DNA of 64,000 nt from Arsenicicoccus cauae (GCF_009707125.1 NZ_WLVL01000056.1:1-64000), one strand, 5' to 3'; shown: positions 1-9,054, numbered from the stretch's first letter. The notes: a model not told the origin generated them from the sequence alone. Made by a program: numbers and translations.

Positions 1-6
1 GATAGA

Positions 7-125
7 GTTACGGCGGTCATAGCGTCAGGGAAACGCCCGGTCCCATTCCGAACCCGGAAGCTAAGCCTGACAGCGCCGATGGTACTGCACTGGAGACGGT
101 GTGGGAGAGTAGGACGCCGCCGGAC
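7..125 (+). rRNA. rrf: 5S ribosomal RNA
   Basis: The sequence has the expected 5S layout: the 5' segment around TTACGGCGG pairs with the 3' segment CCGCCGGA to form helix I. Conserved internal blocks (CCATTCCGAACCCGGAAG and TGGGAGAGTAGG) lie between them. Length is about 119 nt, normal for 5S. It must be the last gene of an rRNA operon whose 16S and 23S lie to the left of the window. A GC-rich hairpin with a T run follows. Exact mature ends are estimated to within a few bases. Confidence 0.95.
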
Positions 126-140
126 AAACATTGTGGGGAA

Positions 141-169
141 GCCCCGGACCATCAGGTCCGGGGCTTTTC
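141..169 (+). terminator. Rho-independent terminator of the rRNA operon
   Basis: A perfect 10-bp stem (GCCCCGGACC / GGTCCGGGGC) with an ATCA loop is followed directly by TTTT. It lies 16 bases after the 5S end, the expected place for rRNA operon termination. It is the most canonical intrinsic terminator in the window; the others mostly lack a T tract. Confidence 0.9.
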
Positions 170-191
170 TGCGTTCTGTGGGGTTGTCGCC

Positions 192-197
192 TAGGGT
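192..197 (+). promoter_or_regulatory. TAGGGT -10 element, leaderless start of M16 peptidase
   Basis: TAGGGT ends 7 bases before the ATG at 205. That places the transcription start at or within a base or two of the start codon, as in leaderless actinobacterial mRNAs. No Shine-Dalgarno sequence is present. Confidence 0.6.
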
Positions 198-204
198 GGG
201 CTGC

Positions 205-1494
205 ATGCCGTTGAACTACCAGATCGCGGAGCGCACCCTGACCAACGGGCTGCGCGTCATCGTCAACGAGGACAGGTCCATCACGACGGTGACGGTCAAC
301 CTGTGGGTGGGGGTCGGGTCCCGCCATGAAGTGGCCGGCCGGACCGGGTTCGCGCACCTCTTCGAGCATCTGATGTTCCAGGGTTCGGAGAACGTCGCCT
401 CGGGTGAGCACTTCTCGGAGCTGATGGCCCGGGGGGGCCGGCTCAACGCGACCACGTGGTTCGACCGCACGAACTACTTCGAGACCGTGCCTCGCGGGGC
501 CTACGAGCTCGCCCTGTGGCTCGAGGCGGACCGTCATGGCCGGCTCCTGCCCGCCGTGACCCAGGCCAACCTCGACAACCAGCGTGACGTGGTCAAGGAG
601 GAGAAGCGCCAGCGGTACGACAATCAGCCGTACGGATTCGCCCTGCCCGACATGTACGCCCTGGTGTTCCCCGAGGGCCACCCCTACCACCACCCCACCA
701 TCGGCTCCATGGAGGACCTGGACCGGGCGAGCCTCCAGGACGTGCACGCGTTCTTCGAGCGTTACTACGGGCCCAACAACACCACCCTCACCCTGGTGGG
801 TGACCTCACGGCCGAGGAGGGGTTCGCTGCGGCCGAGACCTACTTCGGTCAGCTGCCGCCGAGCGCGGCGGCCGGTCGCGCGCCCGTGCCTGCGTTGCCC
901 CCGCTCTCGCACCCACTGCGGTTCGAGCGTCGGTCGGACGTCCCGAGCGACCGTCTGTTCGTCGCCTTCCGCCTGCCGGTCGACGACACCGACGAGTTCT
1001 ACGCCGCCTCGGCCGCCCTGGACGCCCTCGCAGGCATGGCTTCGTCTCGGACCTATCGACGACTGGTGCGGCGGGAGCAGCTGGCCAACAGCGTGCAGGG
1101 GATGGCCTGGGGCCTGGTCGACGGGGTCTCGCTGGGGTTCGTCTCCGTGGACGTCGCGGACGGCGTCGACCCGGACGCCGCGGAGGACGTCCTGTGCGAG
1201 GAGCTGGAGCGGTTCGCTGAGGAGGGGCCGACCGACGTCGAGATGGAGGCGGTGATGGCGCAGAGCGAACGAGCCTGGCTGCACGCCCTCGCGGCCGCGG
1301 ACGAACGGGCTGACATCATCTGCGGCCACGCTGCCCTGCACGGGGACGCCCAGCACGCCAACACCTTCCTGGACCGTTTGTCGACGATCACATCCGACCA
1401 GGTGCGGGCCGCGGCTGCGGCATACCTGCAGCCGGCCAACCGGGCCGTCGTGGCCTACCTCAAGACCGAGACCGGCGAAGGAGACCCGGCATGA
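205..1494 (+). CDS. M16 family zinc metallopeptidase (catalytic subunit)
   Basis: The predicted 429-residue protein is an insulinase/pitrilysin-type peptidase of the M16B type. The inverted zinc motif HxxEH is intact as HLFEH at residues 51-55. The third zinc ligand is probably Glu132 in the segment VKEEK, about 76 residues downstream as usual for the family. An upstream in-frame start at 79 lies inside the 5S gene, so ATG 205 is preferred; a TAGGGT -10 element sits 7 bases before it. The stop overlaps the next gene by four bases (ATGA). The partner lacks the zinc motif, so the two probably form an active/inactive heterodimer. The substrate is unknown; degradation of peptides, as in bacterial and mitochondrial processing-peptidase relatives, is inferred. 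Confidence 0.93.
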   Translation: MPLNYQIAERTLTNGLRVIVNEDRSITTVTVNLWVGVGSRHEVAGRTGFAHLFEHLMFQGSENVASGEHFSELMARGGRLNATTWFDRTNYFETVPRGAYELALWLEADRHGRLLPAVTQANLDNQRDVVKEEKRQRYDNQPYGFALPDMYALVFPEGHPYHHPTIGSMEDLDRASLQDVHAFFERYYGPNNTTLTLVGDLTAEEGFAAAETYFGQLPPSAAAGRAPVPALPPLSHPLRFERRSDVPSDRLFVAFRLPVDDTDEFYAASAALDALAGMASSRTYRRLVRREQLANSVQGMAWGLVDGVSLGFVSVDVADGVDPDAAEDVLCEELERFAEEGPTDVEMEAVMAQSERAWLHALAAADERADIICGHAALHGDAQHANTFLDRLSTITSDQVRAAAAAYLQPANRAVVAYLKTETGEGDPA

Positions 1495-2867
1495 CCGTCA
1501 CCCCGACCCCCGCCCGTCCCGAGGTGGCGCCGCCGGGCCCGTGGTCCTTCCCGGAGCCCACGACCACCCGGCTGGCGAACGGCCTCACGCTCCAGACCTT
1601 CCACACCCCGGGGCAGTACGTCGCGTCCGTCCGCCTGGCCGTCCCGGTCGTGCCGGCGCAGGAGGCGCGCGAGCTCGAGGGGATCCTGGCGTTGATGTCC
1701 CGGACCTTCGACGAGGGCACCGAGGACCACTCGGCGGAGGAGTTCGCCGAGCTCCTGGAGCGGGCCGGGGTCGCCCTGGGCTCCTCCACCAGCGAGTTCG
1801 GCCTCATGCTCGACCTGGACGTCCCCGTCAGGCGGCTCGACCGTGGCCTGGAGCTGCTCGCCGAGTGCGTCCAGCGACCCGCCTATCCCGACGACGAGGT
1901 CGACCGTGCCCGCCGCAAGCGACTGGCCGACATCGAGCAGGAGAACGCCGACCCACGTAGCAGGGCCGTGCGCGAGTTCGCCGCCACGTTCTACACCCCG
2001 GGCTCGCGCGCGTCGCGCCCGTCGGGTGGCAGCCCTGAGACCGTGCGCTCCATCACCGCTCCCGCGGTGCGCGACTTCCATCGCCGCCACGTCGGGCCGA
2101 CCGGCACCGTCATGGTCGTTGCAGGTGACCTGTCCTCCCTGGGGGCCGAGCCAGCGCGGGCGCTGCACGACCTGGTGGAGGGCGCCTTCGGCGCGTGGCG
2201 TCCGCAGCCGGTGGCGCCGACCGGGGCCCAGGCCCCCGCGCGCAGGGAGGATGCCGGCCGCATCGTCGTCGTCGACCGACCCGGGTCCGTGCAGTCGGAG
2301 CTCTACATCGGCTGCCTCGGCCCTGACAGGCGGAACGGGTGGGGTGCCTACCCTGTGCTGAGCTTCCTCGTCGGCGGTGCGCCACAGGCCCGGGTCGACG
2401 CGGTGCTGCGCGAGGACAAGGGCTACACCTACGGGTTGCGGACCGCCTTCGTGCCGCGCGCCGATGGCGGGTTGTTCGTCGCCAGCGGCTCCGTGCGGGC
2501 GGACGTGACGGGGGAGTCCGTCGGACTGCTCCTGGACATCCTGGAGAAGGCCCGCGAGGGCTTCACCCCGGCGGAGGTGCGTGCCGGGGTCGACTTCGTC
2601 AGCCAGACCGCTCCTGCGCGGTACGCGACCGCGGACGCCGTCGCGGACGAGGCGGCCGGGCTCGCCCTAGAGAAGCTGCCGCCCCGGTGGGTGACGGAGA
2701 TGTTCGACGAGACGAGGTCGCTCACGAGGGAGGCCCTGGCCGAGGCCTACGCCCGGGCCGACGTGGGGCGATGGACGATCGTCGTCGTCGGTGACGCCGA
2801 CCAGGTCGCCGACCAGGTGCGGGTGCTCGGTCGTGGGGACGTCGAGGTGCGTCGGCGGAGCAGCTGA
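1491..2867 (+). CDS. M16 family peptidase, non-catalytic partner
   Basis: The 458-residue protein has the two-domain M16 fold, but the region where HxxEH should occur (about residues 55-75, around LEGILALM) has no zinc motif. It does keep the substrate-binding R/Y region near residues 311-318 (GYTYGLR). This matches the family pattern in which one gene gives the catalytic alpha-like subunit and its neighbour a beta-like, zinc-free subunit. The ATG overlaps the stop of the upstream peptidase gene (ATGA), so translation is likely coupled and the products made in equal amounts. A GC-rich hairpin lies downstream, between it and the convergent phosphatase gene. Confidence 0.9.
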   Translation: MTVTPTPARPEVAPPGPWSFPEPTTTRLANGLTLQTFHTPGQYVASVRLAVPVVPAQEARELEGILALMSRTFDEGTEDHSAEEFAELLERAGVALGSSTSEFGLMLDLDVPVRRLDRGLELLAECVQRPAYPDDEVDRARRKRLADIEQENADPRSRAVREFAATFYTPGSRASRPSGGSPETVRSITAPAVRDFHRRHVGPTGTVMVVAGDLSSLGAEPARALHDLVEGAFGAWRPQPVAPTGAQAPARREDAGRIVVVDRPGSVQSELYIGCLGPDRRNGWGAYPVLSFLVGGAPQARVDAVLREDKGYTYGLRTAFVPRADGGLFVASGSVRADVTGESVGLLLDILEKAREGFTPAEVRAGVDFVSQTAPARYATADAVADEAAGLALEKLPPRWVTEMFDETRSLTREALAEAYARADVGRWTIVVVGDADQVADQVRVLGRGDVEVRRRSS

Positions 2868-2894
2868 GGCGCGGGCCCCTGTGTCGGTCGGCTG

Positions 2895-2932
2895 GCGCGG
2901 GCGAGGCCAAGGACGTGGCTCCCCGCCCGCGC
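2895..2932. terminator. Hairpin between convergent genes
   Basis: The arms GCGCGGGCG (2895-2903) and CGCCCGCGC (2924-2932) pair perfectly, and the enclosed sequence can extend the stem (GAG.CCA with TGG.CTC). It lies between the M16 pair and the convergent phosphatase gene and could terminate either strand. There is no T tract, as is common in GC-rich actinobacteria. Confidence 0.5.
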
Positions 2933-2997
2933 TGGGTAGTGCAGGAGTCGACGGGCGAGGCCGTCGCTCCCGCGACACGGTGGAGGCGTTGGCTGCG

Positions 2998-3780
2998 TCA
3001 GCCGAGCCGGCCGAGGACCTCGTCGTGCAGGAGGCCGTTGGTGGCGACGGCGTTGCCGCCCCAGGGGGCCGGTGACCCGTCGAGCGAGGTCATGCGCCCG
3101 CCTGCCTCCGTGACGATCGGGACGAGCGCCGCCATGTCGTGCACCGCCAGCTCCGGCTCGGCCGCGAGGTCGCAGGCGCCCTCGGCGACGAGCATGTAGG
3201 ACCAGAAGTCGCCGAATCCCCGGGTGCGCCAGCAGTCGTCCATCAGGGCCAGGAACTGGTCGCGGCGGCCGATGTCGCGCCATCCGCCGAGCGACGCGTA
3301 GGACAACGACGCGTCGCTGATGGAGGAGACGCCGGAGACCTGGATCCGCTTGGCCGAGTAGAGGTTTCGGCCGGTGTAGGCGCCTGATCCGGCCGCGGCC
3401 CACCAGCGGCGGTTGAGGGCCGGCGCGGACACGAGACCGACGACGGGCTGGTCGCCGTCGACCAGCCCGATGAGGGTGGCCCAGACGGGCAGACCCCGGA
3501 CATAGTTCTTGGTTCCGTCGATGGGGTCGATGATCCAGCGCCGTGAGCCGTGCCCGGTGGTGCCGAACTCCTCGCCCTGGACCGCGTCGCGGGGCCGGGT
3601 GCGCTTGAGCTGTCCGCGGATGAGCTCCTCGGCGTCCCGGTCGGCGTCGGTGACCGGGGTCAGGTCGGGCTTGGTGTCGATCCGCAGGTCGTCCGCCTTG
3701 AACCTGGTCATCGTCACGCGCTCGACCGAGTCAGCCAGCACGTGGGCGAGTCGGACGTCGTCGTCGTAGGAGGGGCTCAC
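2998..3780 (-). CDS. hisN: Inositol-monophosphatase-family phosphatase, probable histidinol-phosphatase HisN
   Basis: The 260-residue protein belongs to the Mg-dependent, Li-sensitive phosphatase family. It shows GEE (about residues 69-71) and WIIDPIDGT (82-90), which supply the metal ligands Glu70/71, Asp85 and Asp88, and a C-terminal Asp-containing block ahead of TEAGG. Actinobacteria use members of this family for the penultimate step of histidine biosynthesis (histidinol phosphate to histidinol). The motif is shared with inositol monophosphatase and PAP phosphatase, so the substrate is inferred. The GTG start is preceded by TAGTTT six bases upstream, suggesting a leaderless mRNA. No other his gene is nearby. 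Confidence 0.85.
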   Translation of the reverse strand: MSPSYDDDVRLAHVLADSVERVTMTRFKADDLRIDTKPDLTPVTDADRDAEELIRGQLKRTRPRDAVQGEEFGTTGHGSRRWIIDPIDGTKNYVRGLPVWATLIGLVDGDQPVVGLVSAPALNRRWWAAAGSGAYTGRNLYSAKRIQVSGVSSISDASLSYASLGGWRDIGRRDQFLALMDDCWRTRGFGDFWSYMLVAEGACDLAAEPELAVHDMAALVPIVTEAGGRMTSLDGSPAPWGGNAVATNGLLHDEVLGRLG

Positions 3781-3786
3781 CCGCCC

Positions 3787-3792
3787 AAACTA
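3787..3792 (-). promoter_or_regulatory. TAGTTT -10 element before hisN
   Basis: Read on the minus strand, TAGTTT ends six bases before the GTG start at 3780. No ribosome binding site lies between, consistent with leaderless transcription. Confidence 0.5.
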
Positions 3793-3867
3793 CCCGCACG
3801 GCGAACCCCCGACGCGGCGGGCGCGCGGGGCGAGGGTGGTGGGCCGCCCGAGCGACGGCGGCGGCGC

Positions 3868-4692
3868 CTAGGATGCCGACGCCGACGCCGACGGCGGGTG
3901 CGCCGTCGTGCTGCGGCGGTGCCTGCGCACGGTCAGCCAGAGACGGTGGCACAGCACCAGCGCGAGGACCCACGCCAGCCCGAGCAGCCACCCGGTCACG
4001 ACATCCGTCAGCCAGTGGTGACCGAGGAGCACCCTGGACAGACCCATCGCCACGACCCAGCAGCAGGCCAGGACCACGGCGACGATCCGCGTGCGTCGGC
4101 GGCGCAGGCGCGTGAGGAGCAGATAGGTGAGGACCCCGACGACGATGGTGGTGTTGAGGGTGTGGCCGCTCGGGAAGCTGGGGGAGGTCTCGAACGGGGG
4201 GACGGCATCGACGAGCGGCGGCCGGACACGGCCGATCAGCTGCTTGCCCACCACCGTCATGGCGAGCGAGCCCGCGGCGGCGAGGGTCGTGAGGACGGCG
4301 GGGGACCACGAGCGCCACGCCCAGCTCGCCAGGACGACGAGGGCCAGCGAGAGGATCGGCATACCGACCGGACCACCGATGTCCGTGAAGGCCGTCAGCG
4401 CGTGGGCCAGGGTCGGGGTGCGGTGCTGGACGGCGAGATCGAGGACGGGGTGGTCGAGAGCCGCCACCCCGTCGCCCTCGACCACGGCCTCGTAGGTCTC
4501 GGTCGCCGCTGCCGTGAGCCCGACGATCCCCACGAAGCACGCCAGCACCGTGGCGACCAGCAGCCAGGTGGCCGCCGTCCAGCTCGAGGTCCGCGTCACG
4601 ACGCGGGCGAGGGCGCGGCCGGCGGGGGTGCGCCACTGGGTCAGGTCTCGCTCGCCGATGGTCTCCTCGACGGGACGTCGCTGCTGGTCCAT
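3868..4692 (-). CDS. PAP2-family membrane phosphatase
   Basis: The 274-residue integral membrane protein carries all three phosphatase signature blocks: KQLIGRVRP at about residues 150-158, PSFPSGH at 171-177 and SRVLLGHHWLTD near 205-216. The order and spacing are those of type-2 phosphatidic acid phosphatases, with hydrophobic segments between them. Likely substrates are lipid phosphates or pyrophosphates, such as phosphatidic acid or undecaprenyl pyrophosphate, hydrolysed at the outer membrane face. The open frame extends far upstream into rsgA; ATG 4692 is chosen because it begins the family-like sequence and a CAGACT -10-like element lies six bases upstream. The gene follows rsgA on the same strand after 194 bases without a recognisable gene. 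Confidence 0.88.
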   Translation of the reverse strand: MDQQRRPVEETIGERDLTQWRTPAGRALARVVTRTSSWTAATWLLVATVLACFVGIVGLTAAATETYEAVVEGDGVAALDHPVLDLAVQHRTPTLAHALTAFTDIGGPVGMPILSLALVVLASWAWRSWSPAVLTTLAAAGSLAMTVVGKQLIGRVRPPLVDAVPPFETSPSFPSGHTLNTTIVVGVLTYLLLTRLRRRRTRIVAVVLACCWVVAMGLSRVLLGHHWLTDVVTGWLLGLAWVLALVLCHRLWLTVRRHRRSTTAHPPSASASAS

Positions 4693-4886
4693 CCGGAGAG
4701 TCTGCGCCGTGGGGAGGCCCGGCCCCGGTGCGACGCGCTGAGCAGGCGATGTCGCCGCACGGCATCCCTGCTGGCGCACCGGGGCGAGCAGGATCGCTGG
4801 GCCCGCTGCGCGAGATGTCGACGAGCATGTTGCGGCAGGGTCGGGAGGCGCGTCGCCGGAGCCGGGTGATGCCGCGCAAGAAAAGG

Positions 4887-5951
4887 CTAGGCGTCCTCGC
4901 TCGCGGAGCGAGCCCGCAGCAGACGGCGCAGGCTGTCCAGCCGAGCGGCACCCGCGGGACCCGCCCGACCCGAGTCGACCCAGGCGTCGAGCCCGCACTC
5001 CTCCTCGTCGTGCGTACACCCTCGGGGGCAGTCGGCCGTGCCCGGCTCGAGGTCCGGGAAGTGGGCGACGATCCCGTCCAGCCGGACGTGGGCGAGACCG
5101 AAGCTGCGGACACCCGGGGTGTCGACGACCCAGCCCGACGCGTCCGGGAGCCGGAGCGCGATGGCGGACGTGCTCGTGTGCCTCCCGCGGCCCGTGACGT
5201 CGTTGACGTGCCCGGTCGCCCGCATCGCGTCCGGCACCAGGAGGTTGACCAGCGTCGACTTGCCGACGCCGCTGTGGCCGACCAGGACGCTGACGTGGCC
5301 GGTGAGGGCGTCCCGCAGCTCGTCGAGCCCGGACGTGTGCGCCAGCACGTCCTCGACCGTGGCACCGGCCGGCACGTCGGTGTCCGAAGGCGTGGACGTG
5401 GCGATGCACCGTGCCCCCAGCGGCGCGTAGGCCTCGATCAACGGGGTGGGGTCGACCAGGTCGGCCTTGGTCAGCACGAGGATCGGCTCGAGGCCCGCGT
5501 CATAGGCCGCCACGAGGCAGCGGTCGATCATGCGTGGGCGAGGCTCCGGGTTGGCCAGCGCGGTGACGACCACGAGCTGGTCGACGTTGGCGACGATGAC
5601 CCGCTCGACCGGGTCCGTGTCGTCGGCCGTGCGCCGCAGCACCGAGCGCCGCTCGTGCTGACGGACGATCCGGGCGAGGTGGTCGGGCCCACCCTGCAGG
5701 TCTCCGACGAGCCCGACGCGGTCCCCGACGACGATGCCCTTGCGGCCGAGCTCGCGGGCCTTCATCGCGGTGACGACGCGCTCCGAGGACGTGCCCTCGC
5801 CGACGAGGGTGGTGTAGCGGCCGCGGTCGACGGCGGTGACGAGGGCCTCCACCGCGTCCTCGTGCGCCGGGCGGTCCTTGGTGCGGGGCCGTGACCCGCG
5901 GCGGTTGGGGCGGACGCGGACGTCGCTCTCGTCATACGACCGTCGGGTCAC
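4887..5951 (-). CDS. rsgA: Ribosome small-subunit biogenesis GTPase RsgA
   Basis: The 354-residue protein is a circularly permuted GTPase that acts late in 30S maturation. The motif order shows the permutation: G4 (TKAD, residues 161-164) precedes G1 (GHSGVGKS, 225-232) and G3 (DTPG, 277-280). An N-terminal OB-fold precedes the GTPase. The C-terminal zinc finger ligands are C308, C312, H314 and C319. An N-terminal basic extension of about 30 residues is typical for actinobacterial members. The GTG start overlaps the aroA stop (GTGA), so aroA-rsgA form a translationally coupled pair, the same order as Rv3227-Rv3228 in M. tuberculosis. Confidence 0.95.
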   Translation of the reverse strand: MTRRSYDESDVRVRPNRRGSRPRTKDRPAHEDAVEALVTAVDRGRYTTLVGEGTSSERVVTAMKARELGRKGIVVGDRVGLVGDLQGGPDHLARIVRQHERRSVLRRTADDTDPVERVIVANVDQLVVVTALANPEPRPRMIDRCLVAAYDAGLEPILVLTKADLVDPTPLIEAYAPLGARCIATSTPSDTDVPAGATVEDVLAHTSGLDELRDALTGHVSVLVGHSGVGKSTLVNLLVPDAMRATGHVNDVTGRGRHTSTSAIALRLPDASGWVVDTPGVRSFGLAHVRLDGIVAHFPDLEPGTADCPRGCTHDEEECGLDAWVDSGRAGPAGAARLDSLRRLLRARSASEDA

Positions 5952-7351
5952 CGGCGCCCCCCACGAGGGGTGGCCCCCGCACGGGCCGGGCGCTCGGTGG
6001 AGGCCACGTCACCCGACAGGAAGGAGGTCCACCGCCGGGTGAAGTCCGGCAGGGTCTTGGCCGTGGTGGCGACGTCTTCGATGACGACCCCGGGCACCCG
6101 CAGCCCCAGGACGGCGGCCGCCATGGCCATCCGGTGGTCCGCGTAGGTGTGGAACAGTCCGGCGTGCAGCGGGCGCGGGCGGATCACGAGCCCGTCGTCG
6201 GTCTCGTCCACGTCACCGCCCAGCCGGTTGATCTCGGTCGCGAGCGCCGCGATGCGGTCCGTCTCGTGCCGGCGGATGTGCCCGACGCCGCGGATCCACG
6301 TGGGGGACTCGGCGAGGGCGGCCAGCGCCGCGACGACGGGCGTGAGCTCGCTCGCGTCGTGCAGGTCCACGTCGATGCCGTGCAGCCCACGACCGGTGAC
6401 GGTCAGACCGGCACGATCCAGCTGGACCTCGGCCCCAATCTGCGCGAGGACGTCACGGATGCGGTCGCCCGCCTGCGTGGTCACCGCCGGCCAGGCCGGC
6501 ACGTGCACGACGCCGCGCGTCACGAGGGCCGCAGCCAGGAAGACGGCGGCGTTGGACAGGTCCGGCTCGACCGTGACGTCGAGGGCGTTGATCTCGCTGG
6601 GCTCGACGCGCCAGGTGTCGGGCTCGGCGTCGTCGACGACGACGCCGGCGTCCCGCAGCGTCTCCACGGTCATCTGGATGTGGGGCAGGCTTGGCAGGGG
6701 CTTGCCGACGTGGTGGATCGTCACCCCCTCCTCGAAGCGCGCACCGGACAGCAGCAGCGCCGAGATGAACTGGCTGCTGCCCGAGGCGTCCACCGTCACC
6801 GTCCCGCCGCGCAGACCACCGCGCCCGTCGATCGTGAACGGCATCGCCCCCCGCCCACCGTCGTCGATCGAGGCGCCAAGGGCGCGGAGGGCGTCGAGGA
6901 CGGGCCCGACGGGCCGGGTGCGGGCATGCAGGTCACCGTCGAACACGACCGGGCCGTCGGCGAGCGTGGCGAGCGGCGGCAGGAAGCGCATGATCGTCCC
7001 GGCGAGACCGCAGTCGATCGTCGCCGGTCCCCGCGGCGGCGCCGGCTCGACGATCCAGTCATGGCAGCCGGCGTCCTCGCCCTCGTGGTCCCGCACCACG
7101 ACACCGAGGTCCCGCAGCGCCTGGGCCATCAGGAGGGTGTCGCGCGAGCGCAGCGGTCGCCGGATCCGCGAGGTGTCGTTGGCGAGTGCAGCCAGCACGA
7201 GGAACCGGTTGGTGATCGACTTGCTGCCCGGCAGGGCGGCCGTGGCGTCGACCGGGGCGGCCAGCGTCGGGGCCGGCCAGTCGGCCGGCCCAGCAGGGTG
7301 GGCGGGGAGAGGCGTGTGACCGACCGGATGGTCGGGGTCCGCGAGAGTCAA
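5948..7351 (-). CDS. aroA: 3-phosphoshikimate 1-carboxyvinyltransferase (EPSP synthase)
   Basis: AroA joins shikimate-3-phosphate and phosphoenolpyruvate in the shikimate pathway of aromatic amino acid synthesis. The N-terminal phosphate-binding block [18 protein letters not shown] is clear, followed by the repeated beta-alpha-beta units of the enolpyruvyl transferase fold and the C-terminal [13 protein letters not shown] block. The open frame reaches a TTG at 7399, but that codon would overlap the divergent promoter. TTG 7351 has GGAG five bases upstream and gives 467 residues, so it is preferred. rsgA follows with a GTGA overlap. The SRAP gene is divergent. Confidence 0.93.
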   Translation of the reverse strand: MTLADPDHPVGHTPLPAHPAGPADWPAPTLAAPVDATAALPGSKSITNRFLVLAALANDTSRIRRPLRSRDTLLMAQALRDLGVVVRDHEGEDAGCHDWIVEPAPPRGPATIDCGLAGTIMRFLPPLATLADGPVVFDGDLHARTRPVGPVLDALRALGASIDDGGRGAMPFTIDGRGGLRGGTVTVDASGSSQFISALLLSGARFEEGVTIHHVGKPLPSLPHIQMTVETLRDAGVVVDDAEPDTWRVEPSEINALDVTVEPDLSNAAVFLAAALVTRGVVHVPAWPAVTTQAGDRIRDVLAQIGAEVQLDRAGLTVTGRGLHGIDVDLHDASELTPVVAALAALAESPTWIRGVGHIRRHETDRIAALATEINRLGGDVDETDDGLVIRPRPLHAGLFHTYADHRMAMAAAVLGLRVPGVVIEDVATTAKTLPDFTRRWTSFLSGDVASTERPARAGATPRGGRR

Positions 7352-7406
7352 CGGGACTCCGTTCGCTGGGGTGCAGGTGCTGCCGCCCAGCGTAGTCAAT
7401 GGCGCC

Positions 7407-7412
7407 TACGCT
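7407..7412 (+). promoter_or_regulatory. TACGCT -10 element before the SRAP gene
   Basis: TACGCT ends six bases before ATG 7419. The gene has no Shine-Dalgarno sequence, so leaderless initiation is likely. The element lies in the short divergent region shared with aroA. Confidence 0.5.
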
Positions 7413-7418
7413 GTCGGC

Positions 7419-8249
7419 ATGTGCGGACGGTACGCAGCTAGCAAGGACATGGCGGAGCTGGTCGAGGTCCTGGAGGTCGACGAGGACCGGACCGCCGAGC
7501 CCGTGCGCACGATCGCAGCGCTGGAGCGTGGGCAGGGGGGTGGGCCCGCGGCCGACTACAACGTGGCCCCCACCAAGGCCGCTCCCGTCGTGCTCACGAG
7601 ACGGCCCAAGGGTGAGCCCGAGCAGCAGCCCAGCCGCCAGCTGCGGCTGCTGACCTGGGGACTCGTCCCGTCCTGGGCCAAGGACCTCAAGGTCGGCACG
7701 CGGATGATCAACGCGCGCGCCGAGACGCTGCTGGACAAGCCGGCCTATGCGCGGGCTGCCGCGGCTCGCCGGTGCCTGGTGCCGGCGGACGGCTACTACG
7801 AGTGGCAGCGATCGCCCTCCCTGATGGACGGCAGGGGCAAGCCGAGCAAGCAGCCCTTCTACATCCACCGCGCCGACGGAGAGCCCCTGGTCATGGCCGG
7901 GCTCTACGAGTTCTGGCGCGACCGGTCCCTGCCCGACGACCACCCGGACGCCTGGCTCGCGACCTACTGCGTGATCACCACACACGCCGACCCCGACCTG
8001 GCCACCATCCACGACCGCCAGCCGCTGATCCTCGAGCCGGAGCACTGGGCGGGCTGGCTCGACCCGGACGCGACCTCGCCCGAGCACGTCCAGCCGTACC
8101 TCGACCTGTCCCTGCCCGGTCGCTTCGACGCGTACGCCGTGAGCACCGCGGTCAACAGCACCCGCAACAACGGCCCGCGCCTGCTCGACCCCGCGCCGGC
8201 CGACCAGCTGGCGGGCGTGGTCGACCCGGGCACCGGCGAAGTGCTCTGA
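7419..8249 (+). CDS. SOS response-associated peptidase family (SRAP, YedK/HMCES-like)
   Basis: The 276-residue protein begins Met-Cys-Gly-Arg-Tyr. After Met removal, Cys2 is the nucleophile that forms a thiazolidine crosslink with abasic sites in single-stranded DNA. Other active-site elements are visible: the Asn in YNVAPTK (about residue 48), the Glu in the YYEW block, and the His in HADPDLATIHDRQP. The start is fixed by the need for Cys at position 2; the longer open frame from 7371 would bury it. The family protects abasic sites at replication forks. The M. tuberculosis counterpart (Rv3226c) is likewise divergent from aroA. Confidence 0.94.
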   Translation: MCGRYAASKDMAELVEVLEVDEDRTAEPVRTIAALERGQGGGPAADYNVAPTKAAPVVLTRRPKGEPEQQPSRQLRLLTWGLVPSWAKDLKVGTRMINARAETLLDKPAYARAAAARRCLVPADGYYEWQRSPSLMDGRGKPSKQPFYIHRADGEPLVMAGLYEFWRDRSLPDDHPDAWLATYCVITTHADPDLATIHDRQPLILEPEHWAGWLDPDATSPEHVQPYLDLSLPGRFDAYAVSTAVNSTRNNGPRLLDPAPADQLAGVVDPGTGEVL

Positions 8250-8278
8250 CCCCCGGTGGCGCCGGGCCTGCGGCATAC

Positions 8279-8307
8279 GGGAATGCCACCCGCCAGGGGA
8301 CCGTTGA
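8279..8307 (+). promoter_or_regulatory. SigR-type promoter GGGAAT-N18-GTTGA before sigR
   Basis: GGGAAT (8279-8284) and GTTGA (8303-8307) are separated by exactly 18 bases. This matches the SigR/SigH consensus GGGAAT-N18-GTT reported for Streptomyces and mycobacteria. The predicted start near 8313 yields an mRNA that includes the GTG at 8341 with its own Shine-Dalgarno sequence. This implies positive autoregulation of sigR under thiol-oxidative stress. Confidence 0.8.
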
Positions 8308-8329
8308 CCCTGGTGCCCGTCCCGATGTA

Positions 8330-8433
8330 GGAGTCGCCCCGTGCTCGTCACCCCTGTCCTGCCGACTGCCGACCATCCGGCGCTGGACATGCACCCCCAG
8401 GTGGGGTCCCCCGGACTAGGCTTGGCCCCGATG
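8330..8433 (+). promoter_or_regulatory. Two alternative sigR starts: GGAG-led GTG 8341 and leaderless ATG 8431
   Basis: GGAG (8330-8333) lies seven bases before GTG 8341, in frame with sigR and 30 codons upstream of ATG 8431. Separately, TAGGCT (8417-8422) ends eight bases before ATG 8431 and looks like a housekeeping -10 element for a leaderless short mRNA. The inducible promoter would therefore give an N-terminally extended SigR and the constitutive one the short form. Confidence 0.6.
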
Positions 8434-9054
8434 ACTGAGATCGACGTGGCCACCGAGAGCCCGACCGACCGGCAGGCCCGCTTCGAGGCGGACGCCCTGC
8501 CATTCCTGGACCAGCTCTACAGCGCGTCCCTGCGGATGACGCGCAACCCCTCCGACGCCGAGGACCTGGTCCAGGAGACCTTCGCCAAGGCCTACGCCGC
8601 GTTCCACCAGTACAAGCCCGGGACCAATCTCAAGGCCTGGCTGTACCGCATCATGACGAACGCCTACATCAACACCTACCGCAAGAAGCAGCGTGAGCCC
8701 CAGCAGTCCGACGCCTCGGACATCGAGGACTACCAGCTCGCGAGAGCCGGGTCGCACTCCTCCATGGGCAACCGCAGCGCCGAGATGGAGGCGCTCGACC
8801 ACCTGCCGGACAGCGACGTCAAGCGCGCTCTGCAGGAGATCCCGGAGGACTTCCGCCTGGCGGTCTACCTCGCGGACGTGGAGGGCTTCGCCTACAAGGA
8901 GATCGCGGAGATCATGGGCACGCCCATCGGCACCGTGATGTCCCGCTTGCACCGCGGGCGCCGCCAGCTGCGGGACCTGCTCACCGACTATGCCGTCGAG
9001 CGTGGGTTCGCCGCGCCCGCCCAGCAGACGCAGCAGGACGGGGGTGCGAAGTGA
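8431..9054 (+). CDS. sigR: ECF sigma factor SigR/SigH (thiol-oxidative and heat stress)
   Basis: The 207-residue short form is an extracytoplasmic-function sigma factor. Region 2 (about residues 22-85) contains [14 protein letters not shown] and the region-2.4 helix around [23 protein letters not shown]. Region 4 (about 130-185) has an HTH of the form [23 protein letters not shown]. These are SigR/SigH-type features, and the identity is strengthened by the overlapping RsrA-like anti-sigma gene and the upstream SigR-type promoter. An in-frame GTG at 8341 with a good Shine-Dalgarno sequence predicts an extended 237-residue isoform. The regulon should include thioredoxin, proteostasis and thiol-biosynthesis genes elsewhere in the genome (family knowledge). 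Confidence 0.93.
   Translation: MTEIDVATESPTDRQARFEADALPFLDQLYSASLRMTRNPSDAEDLVQETFAKAYAAFHQYKPGTNLKAWLYRIMTNAYINTYRKKQREPQQSDASDIEDYQLARAGSHSSMGNRSAEMEALDHLPDSDVKRALQEIPEDFRLAVYLADVEGFAYKEIAEIMGTPIGTVMSRLHRGRRQLRDLLTDYAVERGFAAPAQQTQQDGGAK

Noticed and set aside
79-204. Upstream extension of the M16 peptidase reading frame
   Set aside because: It overlaps the 5S rRNA and terminator; the family sequence and the -10 element support ATG 205.
4693-5409. Extension of the PAP2 phosphatase frame upstream into rsgA
   Set aside because: It overlaps the rsgA coding sequence and has no phosphatase similarity; ATG 4692 begins the real protein. The 194-bp gap itself shows no gene.
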